This document shows, piece after piece, positions 41,545-51,209 of a stretch of 64,000 nucleotides of DNA. Source of the stretch: Eremothecium cymbalariae DBVPG#7215 (lineage: Eukaryota; Ascomycota; Saccharomycetes; Saccharomycetales; Saccharomycetaceae). Within the stretch, counting starts at the first letter, position 1. The number at the start of each line of letters is the position of its first letter. The stretch lies in the NCBI RefSeq assembly GCF_000235365.1, contig NC_016453.1:992001-1056000 (forward strand), written 5' to 3'. The notes beneath the pieces were generated by a model. That model was not told where the DNA came from. It did not search any database and saw only the letters and a program-made list of their open reading frames with translations. Position numbers and translations under genes: made by a program.

Positions 41545-41774
41545 GTAGGTTATCGTGTAATTTATGAACAAAAAAAGTCTTCATATCTTTTAGCTATTTG
41601 TATTATCATTTATCTAAATATACTTTGTATTCTTGTCATGTCGCTTTCCAAAAACTTTTTTAAGGTTCAATAAGTTAGCTTTCATTGACATACTTGCTTG
41701 ACGCACCGCCTACCCAACTAATTAGTTAACAACAACAATAAATAATATTCCAACAATAAGTCAGACACGGTGAC

Positions 41775-42746
41775 ATGAGTGAGTGTACTATTCCTATTTT
41801 ACCCAAGATAAGCACTGCAAGTGGCGTTATATCTTTTTCAACTAGTTTAATAAGCTTACTGCCTCAGCTTATCGAGACCTATCAAGATAAGAGTGTCGAA
41901 GGGTTATCACCATACCTCCTATCAAGTTGGCTCCTTGGAGATTTAACAACGTTATTGGGAACCATTTTAACTGGACAGCTAAAGTTCCAAATTATTCTAG
42001 CGCTGTACTATACACTAAACGATCTCATTTTGTGTGGCGAGTACTATTATTACGGAGTTATTCACCAGAATAGACTAGCCGTTCCTGGCCATGAATCCAA
42101 ATCTTTTGAAGATAGACTGCGCTTGACTACTGCGCTCAGTCGTCAACAAACAGCTACAAGTAGCCCCGGCAAACAATCCCCCATTTCTACCCCACCTCCT
42201 CCTACTCCTCCTCCTCCTCCTCTGCATTCTTCTTCTGCATATAAAAGTAAAGCCTCTTGGCTTTATACACTTTTCCACTTAAGCCCGGCTCAAGCCTTGC
42301 ACATCCTATCGAAAACGGTAGATGGAATTCCTAACTCTCCAACGGTACCCTTGCCTAACCCCACTACCGGAACTATAGGTGTCCTATCTTCTTGGATTGG
42401 AGGATTCCTGTACGTGGGAGGCAGATTGCCTCAGCTAATCAAGAATTATAGACGCAAAAGTACTGATGGCCTTTCCCCATTTCTATTTGGTTGTACATTA
42501 GTGTCAAATTTCAACTACGGTTTATCCGTCCTAACTTCATGCGAATTCCTCACCAGTCCAAATAAGCATGAATACCTTATGGTATCACTGCCATTCCTAA
42601 TTGGCAGCGTAGGTACTATTTTGTTTGATTTTATCTACTTCTACCAGCATTATGTATTGTATTACGATGATGCAAAGCTAAGACAATTGGAAGCACAATT
42701 GGAAGCTGAAGTGACCGCTAACGAAATTACACCACTGTTGCATTAG
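41775..42746 (+). CDS. YPQ2: Vacuolar PQ-loop amino-acid transporter Ypq2
   Basis: Seven-helix PQ-loop protein; the yeast family exchanges basic amino acids across the vacuolar membrane. There are 323 residues (317 in S. cerevisiae YDR352W). The first PQ-loop is LISLLPQLIETYQDKSVEGLSP (about 28), the second VGGRLPQLIKNYRRKSTDGLSP (about 213). A proline-rich cytosolic linker of about 50 residues (PPPPTPPPPP) lies between helices 3 and 4. The C-terminus EITPLLH resembles an acidic dileucine vacuolar sorting signal (ExxPLL). ATG at 41775. Confidence 0.92.
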   Translation: MSECTIPILPKISTASGVISFSTSLISLLPQLIETYQDKSVEGLSPYLLSSWLLGDLTTLLGTILTGQLKFQIILALYYTLNDLILCGEYYYYGVIHQNRLAVPGHESKSFEDRLRLTTALSRQQTATSSPGKQSPISTPPPPTPPPPPLHSSSAYKSKASWLYTLFHLSPAQALHILSKTVDGIPNSPTVPLPNPTTGTIGVLSSWIGGFLYVGGRLPQLIKNYRRKSTDGLSPFLFGCTLVSNFNYGLSVLTSCEFLTSPNKHEYLMVSLPFLIGSVGTILFDFIYFYQHYVLYYDDAKLRQLEAQLEAEVTANEITPLLH

Positions 42747-43143
42747 ATGTTCCGTTCCGTGTCCCTTTTTCACACTCAATGCAAATCCCCTATACAAAGT
42801 TCCATAGCTCTCCATTCATCTTAAAGCGTCCCCAGTGTATAATTATTCTTCTACTACATTCTATTAGTAAGATGCGTATGCCATACTGCAAGTTGAAAAG
42901 CTTTTAGTGTACCTGTGTCTATCTAGGACACACAATTGTAAGAATCTGTCTTTTTGCCTTCTGCAAGGCATCTTCCAGTAGGGGTCTTTTCACGAAAGAG
43001 CCAACAACGGTACTAGTTGAAAATTGTTTATAAAAGAGACCTTAATCTTCTTTCGACGAACAATTAATAAAAGTTGTTGCAGTTTACATACGCTAACCTA
43101 CTCAAAGGAAATAGGCAGCTAGAACAGCAAAAAAGGATATAAT
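42747..43143. promoter_or_regulatory. GRE3 promoter region with stress elements
   Basis: 397 bases upstream of the GRE3 start. Two Msn2/Msn4-type STRE cores are present: CCCCT at 42787-42791 and AGGGG at 42980-42984. GRE3 is stress-induced through STREs in S. cerevisiae, so the sites are credible. A 5-base motif alone is weak evidence. Confidence 0.5.
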
Positions 43144-44124
43144 ATGGCGGATACTAGAACTTACACTTTAAACAACGGCATGAAGATGCCTGTTGTTGGT
43201 CTTGGATGCTGGAAGCTTTCGGCTGATGTTGCAGCAACGCAAGTATATGAGGCTATTAAATTAGGATATCGGTTGTTTGACGGTGCATTGTGCTACGGTA
43301 ACGAGAAGGAGATTGGCGTTGGGATCAAGCAGGCAATCAACGAGGGCCTCGTCAAGAGGGAGGATCTATTCATCGTCTCTAAATTATGGTGTAACTTTCA
43401 TCATCCGGACCATGTGAAGCTCGCTTTGCAGCGGACTTTGAATGATTTGGGACTTGACTATGTAGATTTGTACTACATTCATTTCCCATTGCCCATTAAA
43501 TACGTGCCTCTTGAGGAAAAGTACCCCCCTGAGATGTACACAGGCGAAGAGGACAGACGCAACAATATTGTTTCCGAGCAACAGGTGCCTATTTTGGACA
43601 CCTACCGTGCCATGGAGAAGCTTGTTGACGAGGGTCTCGTCAAATCGCTTGGTTTGTCTAACTTCCAAGCTTGTTTGATCCAGGACTTATTGCGTGGCGC
43701 ACGCATCAAGCCGGTGGCTTTGCAAGTTGAGCTCCATCCCTACTTGTCACAGGAAAGGCTGGTTACATACGCCCAGAGCAAGGACATTCAGGTGGTGGCC
43801 TATTCGACATTCGGACCACTCTCGTTCTTGGAGCTAGGAAATAGTGCTGCTAAGGATGTTACTCCGCTATTGGAGCACGAGATCGTTTTGAATATCGCCA
43901 AGAAACACGACGTCACCCCTTCGCAGGTCATTCTCAGATGGGCTACCCAGAGAGGCATTGCTGTCATCCCTAAGTCTTCTAAAAAGGAACGCTTGCTAAA
44001 CAACTTGAATAGTGATAAGGCTCTCACATTGAGTGACAGCGAGATGAGCGACATCTTCTCGTTGAACAAAAACTTGAGATTCTTAGATCCATGGGACTGG
44101 GCTAGATTGCCCGGCTTCTTCTAA
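43144..44124 (+). CDS. GRE3: NADPH-dependent aldose (methylglyoxal/xylose) reductase Gre3
   Basis: Aldo-keto reductase that reduces methylglyoxal, xylose and other aldoses with NADPH; stress-induced in S. cerevisiae. It has 326 residues (327). Catalytic tetrad blocks: Asp and Tyr in LFDGALCYGNEKE (about 43-50), Lys in IVSKLW (about 79), His in YYIHFPL (about 112). Cofactor-binding IPKSSKKERLLNN lies at about 275, and the end is LRFLDPWDWARLPGFF. ATG at 43144. Corresponds to YHR104W. Together with GLO2 in this window it covers two routes of methylglyoxal removal, though the genes are unlinked functionally. Confidence 0.97.
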   Translation: MADTRTYTLNNGMKMPVVGLGCWKLSADVAATQVYEAIKLGYRLFDGALCYGNEKEIGVGIKQAINEGLVKREDLFIVSKLWCNFHHPDHVKLALQRTLNDLGLDYVDLYYIHFPLPIKYVPLEEKYPPEMYTGEEDRRNNIVSEQQVPILDTYRAMEKLVDEGLVKSLGLSNFQACLIQDLLRGARIKPVALQVELHPYLSQERLVTYAQSKDIQVVAYSTFGPLSFLELGNSAAKDVTPLLEHEIVLNIAKKHDVTPSQVILRWATQRGIAVIPKSSKKERLLNNLNSDKALTLSDSEMSDIFSLNKNLRFLDPWDWARLPGFF

Positions 44125-44467
44125 TTGTAAGGGAGAACAAGGTTAAATTAAACTAGCTAGCTTTAATGACACTGTTATAACGGTTTTTATGTACATCTAA
44201 GTATATGTTCTATGTCTAGTGGTTAGATGAGGCAATGCAGTACGTTACCCGGATTCACAGTTTTGGTTTCCGGTTCTTGCTGAAGGGGACGTCTGTCCTT
44301 CTGCTTATAAACGCTGTATTAGAAAAATGCAATGTATTCCAGAAAAGGCCATCTTTCACGATATGCACCTTGCATGGCCAACGTTATTAGTTTATTTATA
44401 AAGTAAGCATACCTTGACTTTAGGACATCTGCACGCATTTTACAACTCTCTAGCAATAGGTTGCAAC
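44125..44467. other. Non-coding gap GRE3-YPT35
   Basis: 343 bases, tandem genes. A TTACCCGG (Reb1-type) lies near 44244, consistent with a YPT35 promoter. No RNA gene or small frame with family similarity. Confidence 0.5.
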
Positions 44468-45082
44468 ATGCCCTCCCAGCTGCTTGAAAACATAAATTTC
44501 CTCGCGCCAGAGCCTATACGACTGATGGATGATAGTGATTCCGACGATAGCGATAACAACTGCAAGCAAACGCATGGGGCTCTCTTGCAGATTAAATCAG
44601 CGCATATCGTCGGCTGCACCACCATAAATGCTGACCGGTATGATGACAAATCTTCACAATGCAAGTTTACTGTCTGGACCATCGAAGCAGAGTTCCAAAC
44701 AACTGACACACCTCGTGTCATCAGACTTTCAAAACGTTACAGCGATTTTGTCGATTTCAGGGAACTACTCCTGGCACATCTACCGACCAGGTTGCAGACT
44801 GCAGTTCCAAAACTACCGCCGCAAGTGAAATGGTACAATGCATGGCGGTATCAGGATGCCAATTTCAACAAGCTCTGGCTCTGTCAGAGAAGAGACGGCC
44901 TCAATTACTTCTTGGACCAAGTCCTGTTGAACCACACCGTCGTCTCCCACGCCCCAGCCGTAATACAGAAGTTTCTGGAATACAATGTGGTCCAAATCCA
45001 AACATCATGCCCGTCCTCTTCGCGAATCTACCCACCCACGGCACCCACCGTCAGCCGCAATAAACCCCGACAAAGAGCGTAA
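44468..45082 (+). CDS. YPT35: PX-domain endosome/vacuole protein Ypt35
   Basis: PX-domain adaptor that in S. cerevisiae recruits the lipid-transfer protein Vps13 to endosomes and vacuoles through a Pro-x-Pro motif. The start was placed at the ATG at 44468; the frame runs upstream to a TTG only. It has 204 residues (214). The N-terminal NFLAPEPIRLMDD contains the P-E-P element in the same place as S. cerevisiae FLPPEPIQLL. PX domain at about 60-190: KRYSDFVDFRELLLAHL, then PKLPPQVKWYNAWRYQ and RRDGLNYFLDQVLLNH. Corresponds to YHR105W. Confidence 0.93.
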   Translation: MPSQLLENINFLAPEPIRLMDDSDSDDSDNNCKQTHGALLQIKSAHIVGCTTINADRYDDKSSQCKFTVWTIEAEFQTTDTPRVIRLSKRYSDFVDFRELLLAHLPTRLQTAVPKLPPQVKWYNAWRYQDANFNKLWLCQRRDGLNYFLDQVLLNHTVVSHAPAVIQKFLEYNVVQIQTSCPSSSRIYPPTAPTVSRNKPRQRA

Positions 45083-45260
45083 CCAAACTGGGTGCGACCC
45101 CGGTACTATCTCCTGATCACCATTGTCCCAGCCTAGTCGTGTAATCTAATATTCAATATATTCTTGCACGCATGTTTCCTTTTAAGTGCCTTCCCTGGTC
45201 AAGTCTACCCACTTTACAACGGCTTCAGCCCTCCTTATCACGTGCATATCACGTGAAACC

Positions 45261-45428
45261 ATGCTCCGGGTTTCCAAACGCCCTTTTCGAATAAAAGGAT
45301 TACTAACCAAAAACTATAGCACGGAAATAGGAATCCCGGAAATAAATAATAATTGCAATAATTTCAGAAAACATGATCCACATTATTACAAAGCTATGCC
45401 ATCCATGTTGGGCTTTTTTTCGCCGTAA
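45261..45428 (+). CDS. Possible small mitochondrial protein, 55 residues
   Basis: Not recognised. ATG at 45261 with A at -3, directly after two CACGTG sites (45239-45244 and 45250-45255). The first 22 residues (MLRVSKRPFRIKGLL and on to NYSTE) have many Arg/Lys, Ser/Thr and Leu and no acid until the end, as in a cleavable mitochondrial presequence ending near Tyr-Ser. The remainder is short and polar (Asn-rich), then HDPHYYKAMPSMLGFFSP before TAA. It lies in the 424-base gap between YPT35 and the first TRR start, 78 bases before that start. It may be a real unannotated microprotein or chance; coding status is inferred only from the presequence-like character. Confidence 0.4.
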   Translation: MLRVSKRPFRIKGLLTKNYSTEIGIPEINNNCNNFRKHDPHYYKAMPSMLGFFSP

Positions 45429-45506
45429 TATATAGGTAGCCGGGAACAGTTGTATTTATTGTATCTCCATTTCAAGTGAGGATTTTCAATTCAAGTGGTT
45501 GTTTTT

Positions 45507-46532
45507 ATGCCATTTGGGAAAAAGAGCAATACGATATTTCCTAGTAGAGTATTTCAGAGGTTACAGTTAAGAATGGTTCATCACAGAGTTACTATTATTG
45601 GTTCAGGTCCTGCCGCGCATACAGCGGCCATCTACTTGGCAAGGGCAGAGATCAAGCCTACATTGTACGAGGGTATGTTTGCGAACGGGATTGCAGCAGG
45701 GGGTCAATTAACGACTACGACGGAAATTGAAAATTTTCCTGGTTTTCCAGGTGGTTTGACTGGTAGCGAGTTGATGGATAGGATGAAGGAACAATCTTTG
45801 AAGTTTGGGACGGATGTGATTACGGAGACGGTGTCTAGGTTGGATCTTTCCTCCAAACCGTTTAAATTGTGGACCGAGTTTAGTGAGGACGACGAGCCGG
45901 CGACTACCGATGCTGTGATTCTGGCTACAGGGGCTTCGGCGAAGCGTCTAAATTTGCCTGGCGAGGAGAAGTACTGGCAGAAGGGTATTTCCGCGTGCGC
46001 TGTTTGTGACGGTGCGGTGCCTATCTTCCGGAACAAGCCATTGGCGGTAGTTGGTGGAGGTGACTCAGCGTGTGAGGAGGCCAACTTTTTGACAAAGTAT
46101 GGTTCGAAAGTGTATATGTTGGTGAGAAGAGATCAGATGCGTGCGTCGACGATTATGCGAAGACGTGTGGAAAAAAACGAAAAGATCGTGGTCTTGTATG
46201 AGACTGTTCCTTTGGAAGCATTGGGTGACGGAACCCTTTTGAACGCGGTGAAGATTAAGAATGTGCGCACAAACGAGATAGCAGAATTGCCAGTAAACGG
46301 CTTCTTTTACGCAATTGGACACACGCCTGCTACTGCAATAGTTGCAGGCCAGGTTGAATTGGATGAGACTGGTTATGTCAAGACTGTTCCAGGTACTAGT
46401 CTAACTTCTGTGCCTGGTGTATTTGCGGCAGGAGATGTTCAGGACTCGAAATATAGACAGGCTGTTACTTCTGCGGGCTCTGGCTGTATGGCAGCTTTGG
46501 ACGCTGAAAAATATATATCAGAATTGGATTGA
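45507..46532 (+). CDS. TRR1: Thioredoxin reductase, two possible starts (mitochondrial/cytosolic)
   Basis: NADPH-dependent flavoenzyme that reduces thioredoxin. Single counterpart of TRR1 (cytosol, YDR353W) and TRR2 (mitochondria, YHR106W). Motifs: FAD-binding [18 protein letters not shown], redox pair CAVC in SACAVCDGA (about 163 from the first ATG), NADPH-binding [12 protein letters not shown] (about 182), and FAD-binding [19 protein letters not shown]. From the ATG at 45507 there are 341 residues, beginning with a basic extension ([21 protein letters not shown]). A second in-frame ATG at 45573 ([10 protein letters not shown]) aligns exactly with the S. cerevisiae TRR1 start and would give 319 residues. 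The first ATG has T at -3 and the second has A at -3, which favours leaky scanning. The frame also extends four codons up to a GTG. Confidence 0.97.
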   Translation: MPFGKKSNTIFPSRVFQRLQLRMVHHRVTIIGSGPAAHTAAIYLARAEIKPTLYEGMFANGIAAGGQLTTTTEIENFPGFPGGLTGSELMDRMKEQSLKFGTDVITETVSRLDLSSKPFKLWTEFSEDDEPATTDAVILATGASAKRLNLPGEEKYWQKGISACAVCDGAVPIFRNKPLAVVGGGDSACEEANFLTKYGSKVYMLVRRDQMRASTIMRRRVEKNEKIVVLYETVPLEALGDGTLLNAVKIKNVRTNEIAELPVNGFFYAIGHTPATAIVAGQVELDETGYVKTVPGTSLTSVPGVFAAGDVQDSKYRQAVTSAGSGCMAALDAEKYISELD

Positions 46533-47040
46533 GTGTTCTTAAAAAAGAACCCTTACGTATACCATACTTCTTGATATGTAGACAACTATTAAGTAAGCTT
46601 TTTTTTAATTTTAATCCTTTGTTGCTGATGTATTACTTACCAACCTTGAAAGTGGATTACGGTATCTTGATTGTATTTTTTTGTTGGCAACAATTTTTAG
46701 CGTTGGTTGGCATTTTAGTACTGATGGAATATATAAGACAACGACTCCTTTAGTCTACACCATCAAGTAATGGCAGGCCCTTCCTAGCTGGCGAGATACC
46801 CTTGCTACTGTGGTGTTGTGCTCGTTGAGCTTACTACTCAATATGATAAAAGTATTGGTATATAATGTGAAAAATAGTATAGGAGGGCTATCTAGAAGCT
46901 TCTTTCTGCAAACAAAATAAAAATGGTATCTCTGTAAAAAATATTCAACAATAGTGCGGCTTCATTGCACACCGTAGGGTGAGATGAATTTTTTAGTGTT
47001 TCTTCTTCATCAAATATTTATTCCTCTAACTCTTGACGTT
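46533..47040. other. Non-coding convergent gap TRR1-CDC12
   Basis: 508 bases between convergent genes; T-rich with poly-T runs, consistent with two 3' regions. A 74-codon frame at 46529-46753 overlaps the TRR1 stop and is not credible. No RNA structure was noticed. Confidence 0.5.
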
Positions 47041-48212
47041 TTAATGCTTTCTTAGTTGCAATGCTCTCACTTGTTCCTCCAACTTCTTGACCTTAGCCTG
47101 GACTTCTTCCAAGTCACCATTCAATCTGATTCTTTCGCTAACAATGTTTTGCTCCCATTGTCTAAATCTTTGTTCTTCTGCTTTTACCTGGTCGGTAAAG
47201 TATTTCTTTAATGCATTTTCCTCCTCTTTGAACTTTGGATTGTGGGACAATTTTCTTGCAGGTGCAGGATGTGGGAGAATTCCGTCCTTGTCATCCACAG
47301 AAGATGAACTACCTTCCAGGCGCAATCTCCTGTACGTCTCGTAGTGTAGCTCTTCCGTGGTCAAGATTAGATCTAGTAAGTTGGTTCTCAATAGCAAAGA
47401 TCTCAATTTACGGAAATCACAGTGGGCGTCGTTCTCGACCTCGACAATACCCCATGGGTATTTTCTTGCCGCGACCATGGTGTTAGACCCGTTGTCATAT
47501 TTTTTGTCAGAGCCAATGACAGCGAACGGCATTGACTGCACTAATTGTTCGCGTGTTCCAGCGCGGCAGGATCGTCTTGGTCTGCCTCGTCCAAGGGTGG
47601 GGTAAAGATACAGATATCTTGAGCCTCAATCACCTGTCTAATACGTACCTTGAAGTCCTGTAGCTCCTTCGCTGTCAATGTATCCGCCTTGGCAATCACA
47701 GGAATCAAATTAGCACGGGTAGAAATACGTTTCATAGTCTCAATATCTAGCGGCTTCAACCCATGCCCCGTAGGCCTAATAAAGTAGAGCACTGCATGAA
47801 CTCTCATGTCAAACTTCACAGAACGGTATGGCTGTTGCTCCTGACGCATATGAGAATCATGCTGGTCATCAATGAAATCAATAATCGTTTGCCATGACTT
47901 ATTATTATTAACATTGTCTCCAAACCCCGGAGTATCAATAACATTCACTCTTAAAGAAAAGTTCTTCTCCTCCAACATGGCCCTAATCACATTAACCTCT
48001 GCATTCTTTCTAATTGGCTGCTGGCGCCGATTCTGATTCTCTAGAGGACTTAGCGTTGTTTGAAATAACGTATTAATAAACGTCGTTTTACCGAGTCCCG
48101 ACTCACCACAGCACATTAAAGTGAACACTCCTCCCTTATTAGAGACAATTTTATACCGCTGATTTGGTAAGTTGGAAATACCAACAAGCGAGCCATCCGA
48201 TCTACTTAACAT
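47041..48212 (-). CDS. CDC12: Septin Cdc12, reading frame broken once
   Basis: GTP-binding septin of the bud-neck ring, essential in S. cerevisiae. N-terminal frame 48212-47541: ISNLPNQRYKI, P-loop CGESGLGKTTF (about 34-44), switch DTPGFGD, AKAD guanine motif, ending near LEHA. C-terminal frame continues QSMPFAVIGS, the septin element KYPWGIVEVENDAHCDF, RKLSHNPKFKEEENALKKYF and the coiled coil to 47041. The combined length is about 390 residues (407). Alignment with the S. cerevisiae EHARQLIEAMPFA segment shows that exactly one base is missing near 47548-47553. There is no homopolymer and no splice signal. Because the gene is essential in S. cerevisiae, a sequence error is more likely than a real null. 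Confidence 0.94.
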
Positions 48213-48699
48213 TTCCCCTTAATTTCCTATAGCTGGCAGCTATTGTGTATTGTTGGCTGACCTTTAACCTAACATCTAGGAGCATGTTTGGTCCTACGTT
48301 TGCCATCCGATTTTTGATAGTTCTTAAGCCTGGTGTGTCCACTTGTCAAAAAACTCCATTTACGTGACGGTAGGGTAACACTATATCACGTGGTCGATAT
48401 GTTATTCCGTATGGTGTGATTATGTATATCTATTCCAGATTTTTTGGAAATCGTAGTTTTTAACTGTATTTCTAATCGTGATATGACTACTTTGATGGGT
48501 CATCAGATGCAAGTGGTAACTTTATAATTTATTATAAAAAGCCATTTGGTGGTGGCAATTTCAGGCTTCAGTGCTGAAGAATTTTATGACTTGTTAGTTG
48601 TATTCATTCTCGTTATAACAGACAGCATAAAATTAGACTCATTAATTATTATTATCCTTAATATTAATATTTGGTTCTTCTTGGTTGGGAAAAATCAAT
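48213..48699. promoter_or_regulatory. Divergent promoter region CDC12 / TRP4
   Basis: 487 bases between divergent starts. CACGTG at 48387-48392 (TATCACGTGG). AT-rich with long TAATTATTATTA stretches near TRP4. I did not see a clear Gcn4 TGACTCA site, which would have been expected for TRP4. Confidence 0.5.
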
Positions 48700-49797
48700 A
48701 TGTTGTTAATCACAGAGTACACAGATCAGGTATTGGCGGAGCCTACTGAGTTGACACCGCAAGGGCTTTATGATGCTTTCATGGCTATTGAGCAGATGAG
48801 CTCTTCTTCAGGATCTAACTCGCCAGAGAATATTAAATTGGCGGGAGAATTTTTTAGGGCATTAACTGCTAAAGGCCTTGATATGAAGGCGGATTACATA
48901 ACGGCAGCTTTGGAGGCTCTACGTCAATATTCGGACGTGGTTGCTGACGAAGAGCTTGGTCCGGTAGACGATGATGAAGTGATAGTCGATATTGTAGGTA
49001 CTGGTGGAGATGGGCAGAATACGTTCAATGTGTCAACGTCTTCTGCAATTATTGTTGGTGGTATTCCTGGGTTGAAGGTCTGTAAGTTTGGAGGGTTGTC
49101 ATGTACATCGAATAGTGGTGCAGGAGATTTGCTGTATTCATTAGGCTGTCGTGGCCAGAAATTGAACAGTAAAACAGTGGGCAGGATTTGGAAGAATAAT
49201 ACTTTTCTGTTTTTGTTGGCACCAAACTTCTCTCGCGCTGGGTTTCTCGTACCTATAAGGAAGCAGCTGAAGGTTCCTACGGTGTGCAATGTTTTGGGTC
49301 CGCTGCTGAATCCTGTGAAGCGTGTGAACAAGCGTATCTTGGGCGTTTACTCAAAAGTGCTGGGACCGCAATACATAAAGGTGGCCTCTAAGGTGTATCC
49401 AAATTCAGAGATATTTGTAGTGTGGGGCCATGTGGGGATTGACGAGGTATCTCCAATAGGTAAAACCACTGTCTGGCATGCACGTCCAAATTCCGATGAA
49501 GTGAATTCTTTCGAACTCGAGCCTTCGATGTTTGGTCTTGAAGAACATGATCTGTCAGAGTGTAAGTCTCATGGCCCTGATTCGAATGCAATCCTTCTTA
49601 AGGAAATCCTTAAATCCAAATATAGCAAGGGTCACCCGATTTATGATTACTTGCTCCTGAACACAGCTGTGGCCTACTGCTTGTGTAAAGGAACAAAGAA
49701 CTGGAAAGAAGGTACGCAGGCTGCTGAAGAGAGCATCAGATCTGGAAGAGCTTTGCGGGCCATGGAAATGTTTCTTGCAGATGTAGAACAATTATAG
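48700..49797 (+). CDS. TRP4: Anthranilate phosphoribosyltransferase, active-site variant
   Basis: Second step of tryptophan synthesis: transfers phosphoribosyl from PRPP to anthranilate. The start was placed at the ATG at 48700; upstream the frame has only a TTG. It has 365 residues (380 in S. cerevisiae). Conserved parts: PRPP-binding GTGGDGQNTFNVSTS, SNSGAGDLL, NVLGPLLNP, the metal-binding Asp-Glu in GHVGIDEVSPIGKTTVWH, and PSMFGLEEHDLS. Odd: the usual K-H-G-[GN] reads KFGGLSCTS, and the usual A-P-x-x-H segment reads APNFSRAG. Two histidines linked to anthranilate binding in characterised enzymes are therefore absent. It may be a diverged but active enzyme, or altered. Divergent from CDC12. 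Confidence 0.92.
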   Translation: MLLITEYTDQVLAEPTELTPQGLYDAFMAIEQMSSSSGSNSPENIKLAGEFFRALTAKGLDMKADYITAALEALRQYSDVVADEELGPVDDDEVIVDIVGTGGDGQNTFNVSTSSAIIVGGIPGLKVCKFGGLSCTSNSGAGDLLYSLGCRGQKLNSKTVGRIWKNNTFLFLLAPNFSRAGFLVPIRKQLKVPTVCNVLGPLLNPVKRVNKRILGVYSKVLGPQYIKVASKVYPNSEIFVVWGHVGIDEVSPIGKTTVWHARPNSDEVNSFELEPSMFGLEEHDLSECKSHGPDSNAILLKEILKSKYSKGHPIYDYLLLNTAVAYCLCKGTKNWKEGTQAAEESIRSGRALRAMEMFLADVEQL

Positions 49798-50018
49798 TTC
49801 CATTGACTTTCTTTTATATACATATATATTTGTTTTGTGTGTATGTCATCATGTCCTTCTAGACCAATATTGGTTAAAAGACGTTCCAGGAAGAAAAAAT
49901 GCATGCCCAATGATAGTAACAATAAGAATCGGTGATGAAAAATTGTAACTTCTTCAATTTTAGCGATGAGCTTCACTGCTTGGGTATTGAAAGATAACCT
50001 TTAAAACCGAGGCAAGGC

Positions 50019-51209
50019 ATGTTCGATCCGTTGGATTTTATCTCTGGAGTATCCAATGATTCTATTAGTGTACCGCAGCCTCCGCAATCGGTGCAGAGCG
50101 GATCATTGAACATGGATACCGTAACCTGCAAAGATGCAGCTAAAATATTGACTTTTACAGACGAAAGTAATGTTGATAATGAACCCATTTCGACAATGGA
50201 CCTTCCATGTGTTCAATATGCCGATCCAAATGTTATAATTTCTGTTCTACTGCTCTTGCAGCCGGATATTCAAGTAAACTTCAGCAGATTACAGGGATGT
50301 AATAATAGACCATGGCAGTTAATTGCTAGTGAAAAGTCCATCACCGCAGAACAGCTGGATGCAGTTGTAGAGTATTATAAAAAATGGAACAATGCATTAC
50401 TTTGTACAAAACAACATTTGTGCACTAAAATACCCGAGTTGCTTACTACTGAGTCCCCAGATATTTTGCAATACTATACAAATATCTTATCCTATTATGA
50501 GTCATCGAGTCATCCTCTAAGCAATGATATTCTTAAACATGCTAGCCTGAGAGTTTCAGAGAGGTGTGGTAGGACTGCTCAACCTGCTATGACACGCAGG
50601 TTTTGCATAAAAGGTCTTCCGAAGGACATAGAGTTGCATGAACCTGCATTGACAAATGATAATCTGGGATTGAAGACTTGGGGCGGCTCACTGGTATTGT
50701 CCCACCGAGTTCATCGTATTCCAGCTTGTGAAAAGGTCTTGGAGCTGGGAGCTGGCACAGGTTTGGTTGGAATATCTTATGCGATCGCACATCAAGCTTC
50801 AACACCTCAAATAATTCTGACAGATTTGCCCGATATTGTCCCTAACCTTCGAAGTAATATTAAATTAAATAACCTAAAAAACGTGCATGCAGCGGAACTG
50901 GATTGGACTGATCACAGCACGTTCATTGCACAACATGGTGGCGATAAATTTGATATGATCTTAGTCTCTGACCCCATATACTCTCCACAACATCCAATAT
51001 GGTTAACTAATACAATAGCCAGGTTCTTGTCACCTCAGGGTAGAGTCTATATTGAACTTCCAATAAGAACTCGCTATGCAAATGAAAGACAACATTTATG
51101 GGATTTATTGGCATCTAAAGAATTGCAGATACTAAAACGTGAAAACGATGAAGGTACTGATGAATGGGGTAACGTAAATTACATATACATAGAGATAGCT
51201 TGGAAATAG
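50019..51209 (+). CDS. EFM2: Lysine methyltransferase Efm2 (elongation factor 2 / 3A)
   Basis: S-adenosylmethionine-dependent methyltransferase that in S. cerevisiae (YBR271W) modifies lysines of translation elongation factors eEF2 and eEF3. There are 396 residues (419). The N-terminal helical region starts MFDPLDFISG (MFDPLDLYTP in S. cerevisiae) and has VIISVLLLLQPDIQVNFSR. Class I SAM domain: RTAQPAMTRRF, LHEPALTNDNLGLKTWG, motif I VLELGAGTGLVG (about 240), LTDLPDIVPNL, and SDPIYSPQHPIW (about 317). ATG at 50019. TRP4 and SPC110 flank it; in S. cerevisiae EFM2 is elsewhere (chromosome II), so the position differs or reflects ancestral order. Confidence 0.93.
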   Translation: MFDPLDFISGVSNDSISVPQPPQSVQSGSLNMDTVTCKDAAKILTFTDESNVDNEPISTMDLPCVQYADPNVIISVLLLLQPDIQVNFSRLQGCNNRPWQLIASEKSITAEQLDAVVEYYKKWNNALLCTKQHLCTKIPELLTTESPDILQYYTNILSYYESSSHPLSNDILKHASLRVSERCGRTAQPAMTRRFCIKGLPKDIELHEPALTNDNLGLKTWGGSLVLSHRVHRIPACEKVLELGAGTGLVGISYAIAHQASTPQIILTDLPDIVPNLRSNIKLNNLKNVHAAELDWTDHSTFIAQHGGDKFDMILVSDPIYSPQHPIWLTNTIARFLSPQGRVYIELPIRTRYANERQHLWDLLASKELQILKRENDEGTDEWGNVNYIYIEIAWK

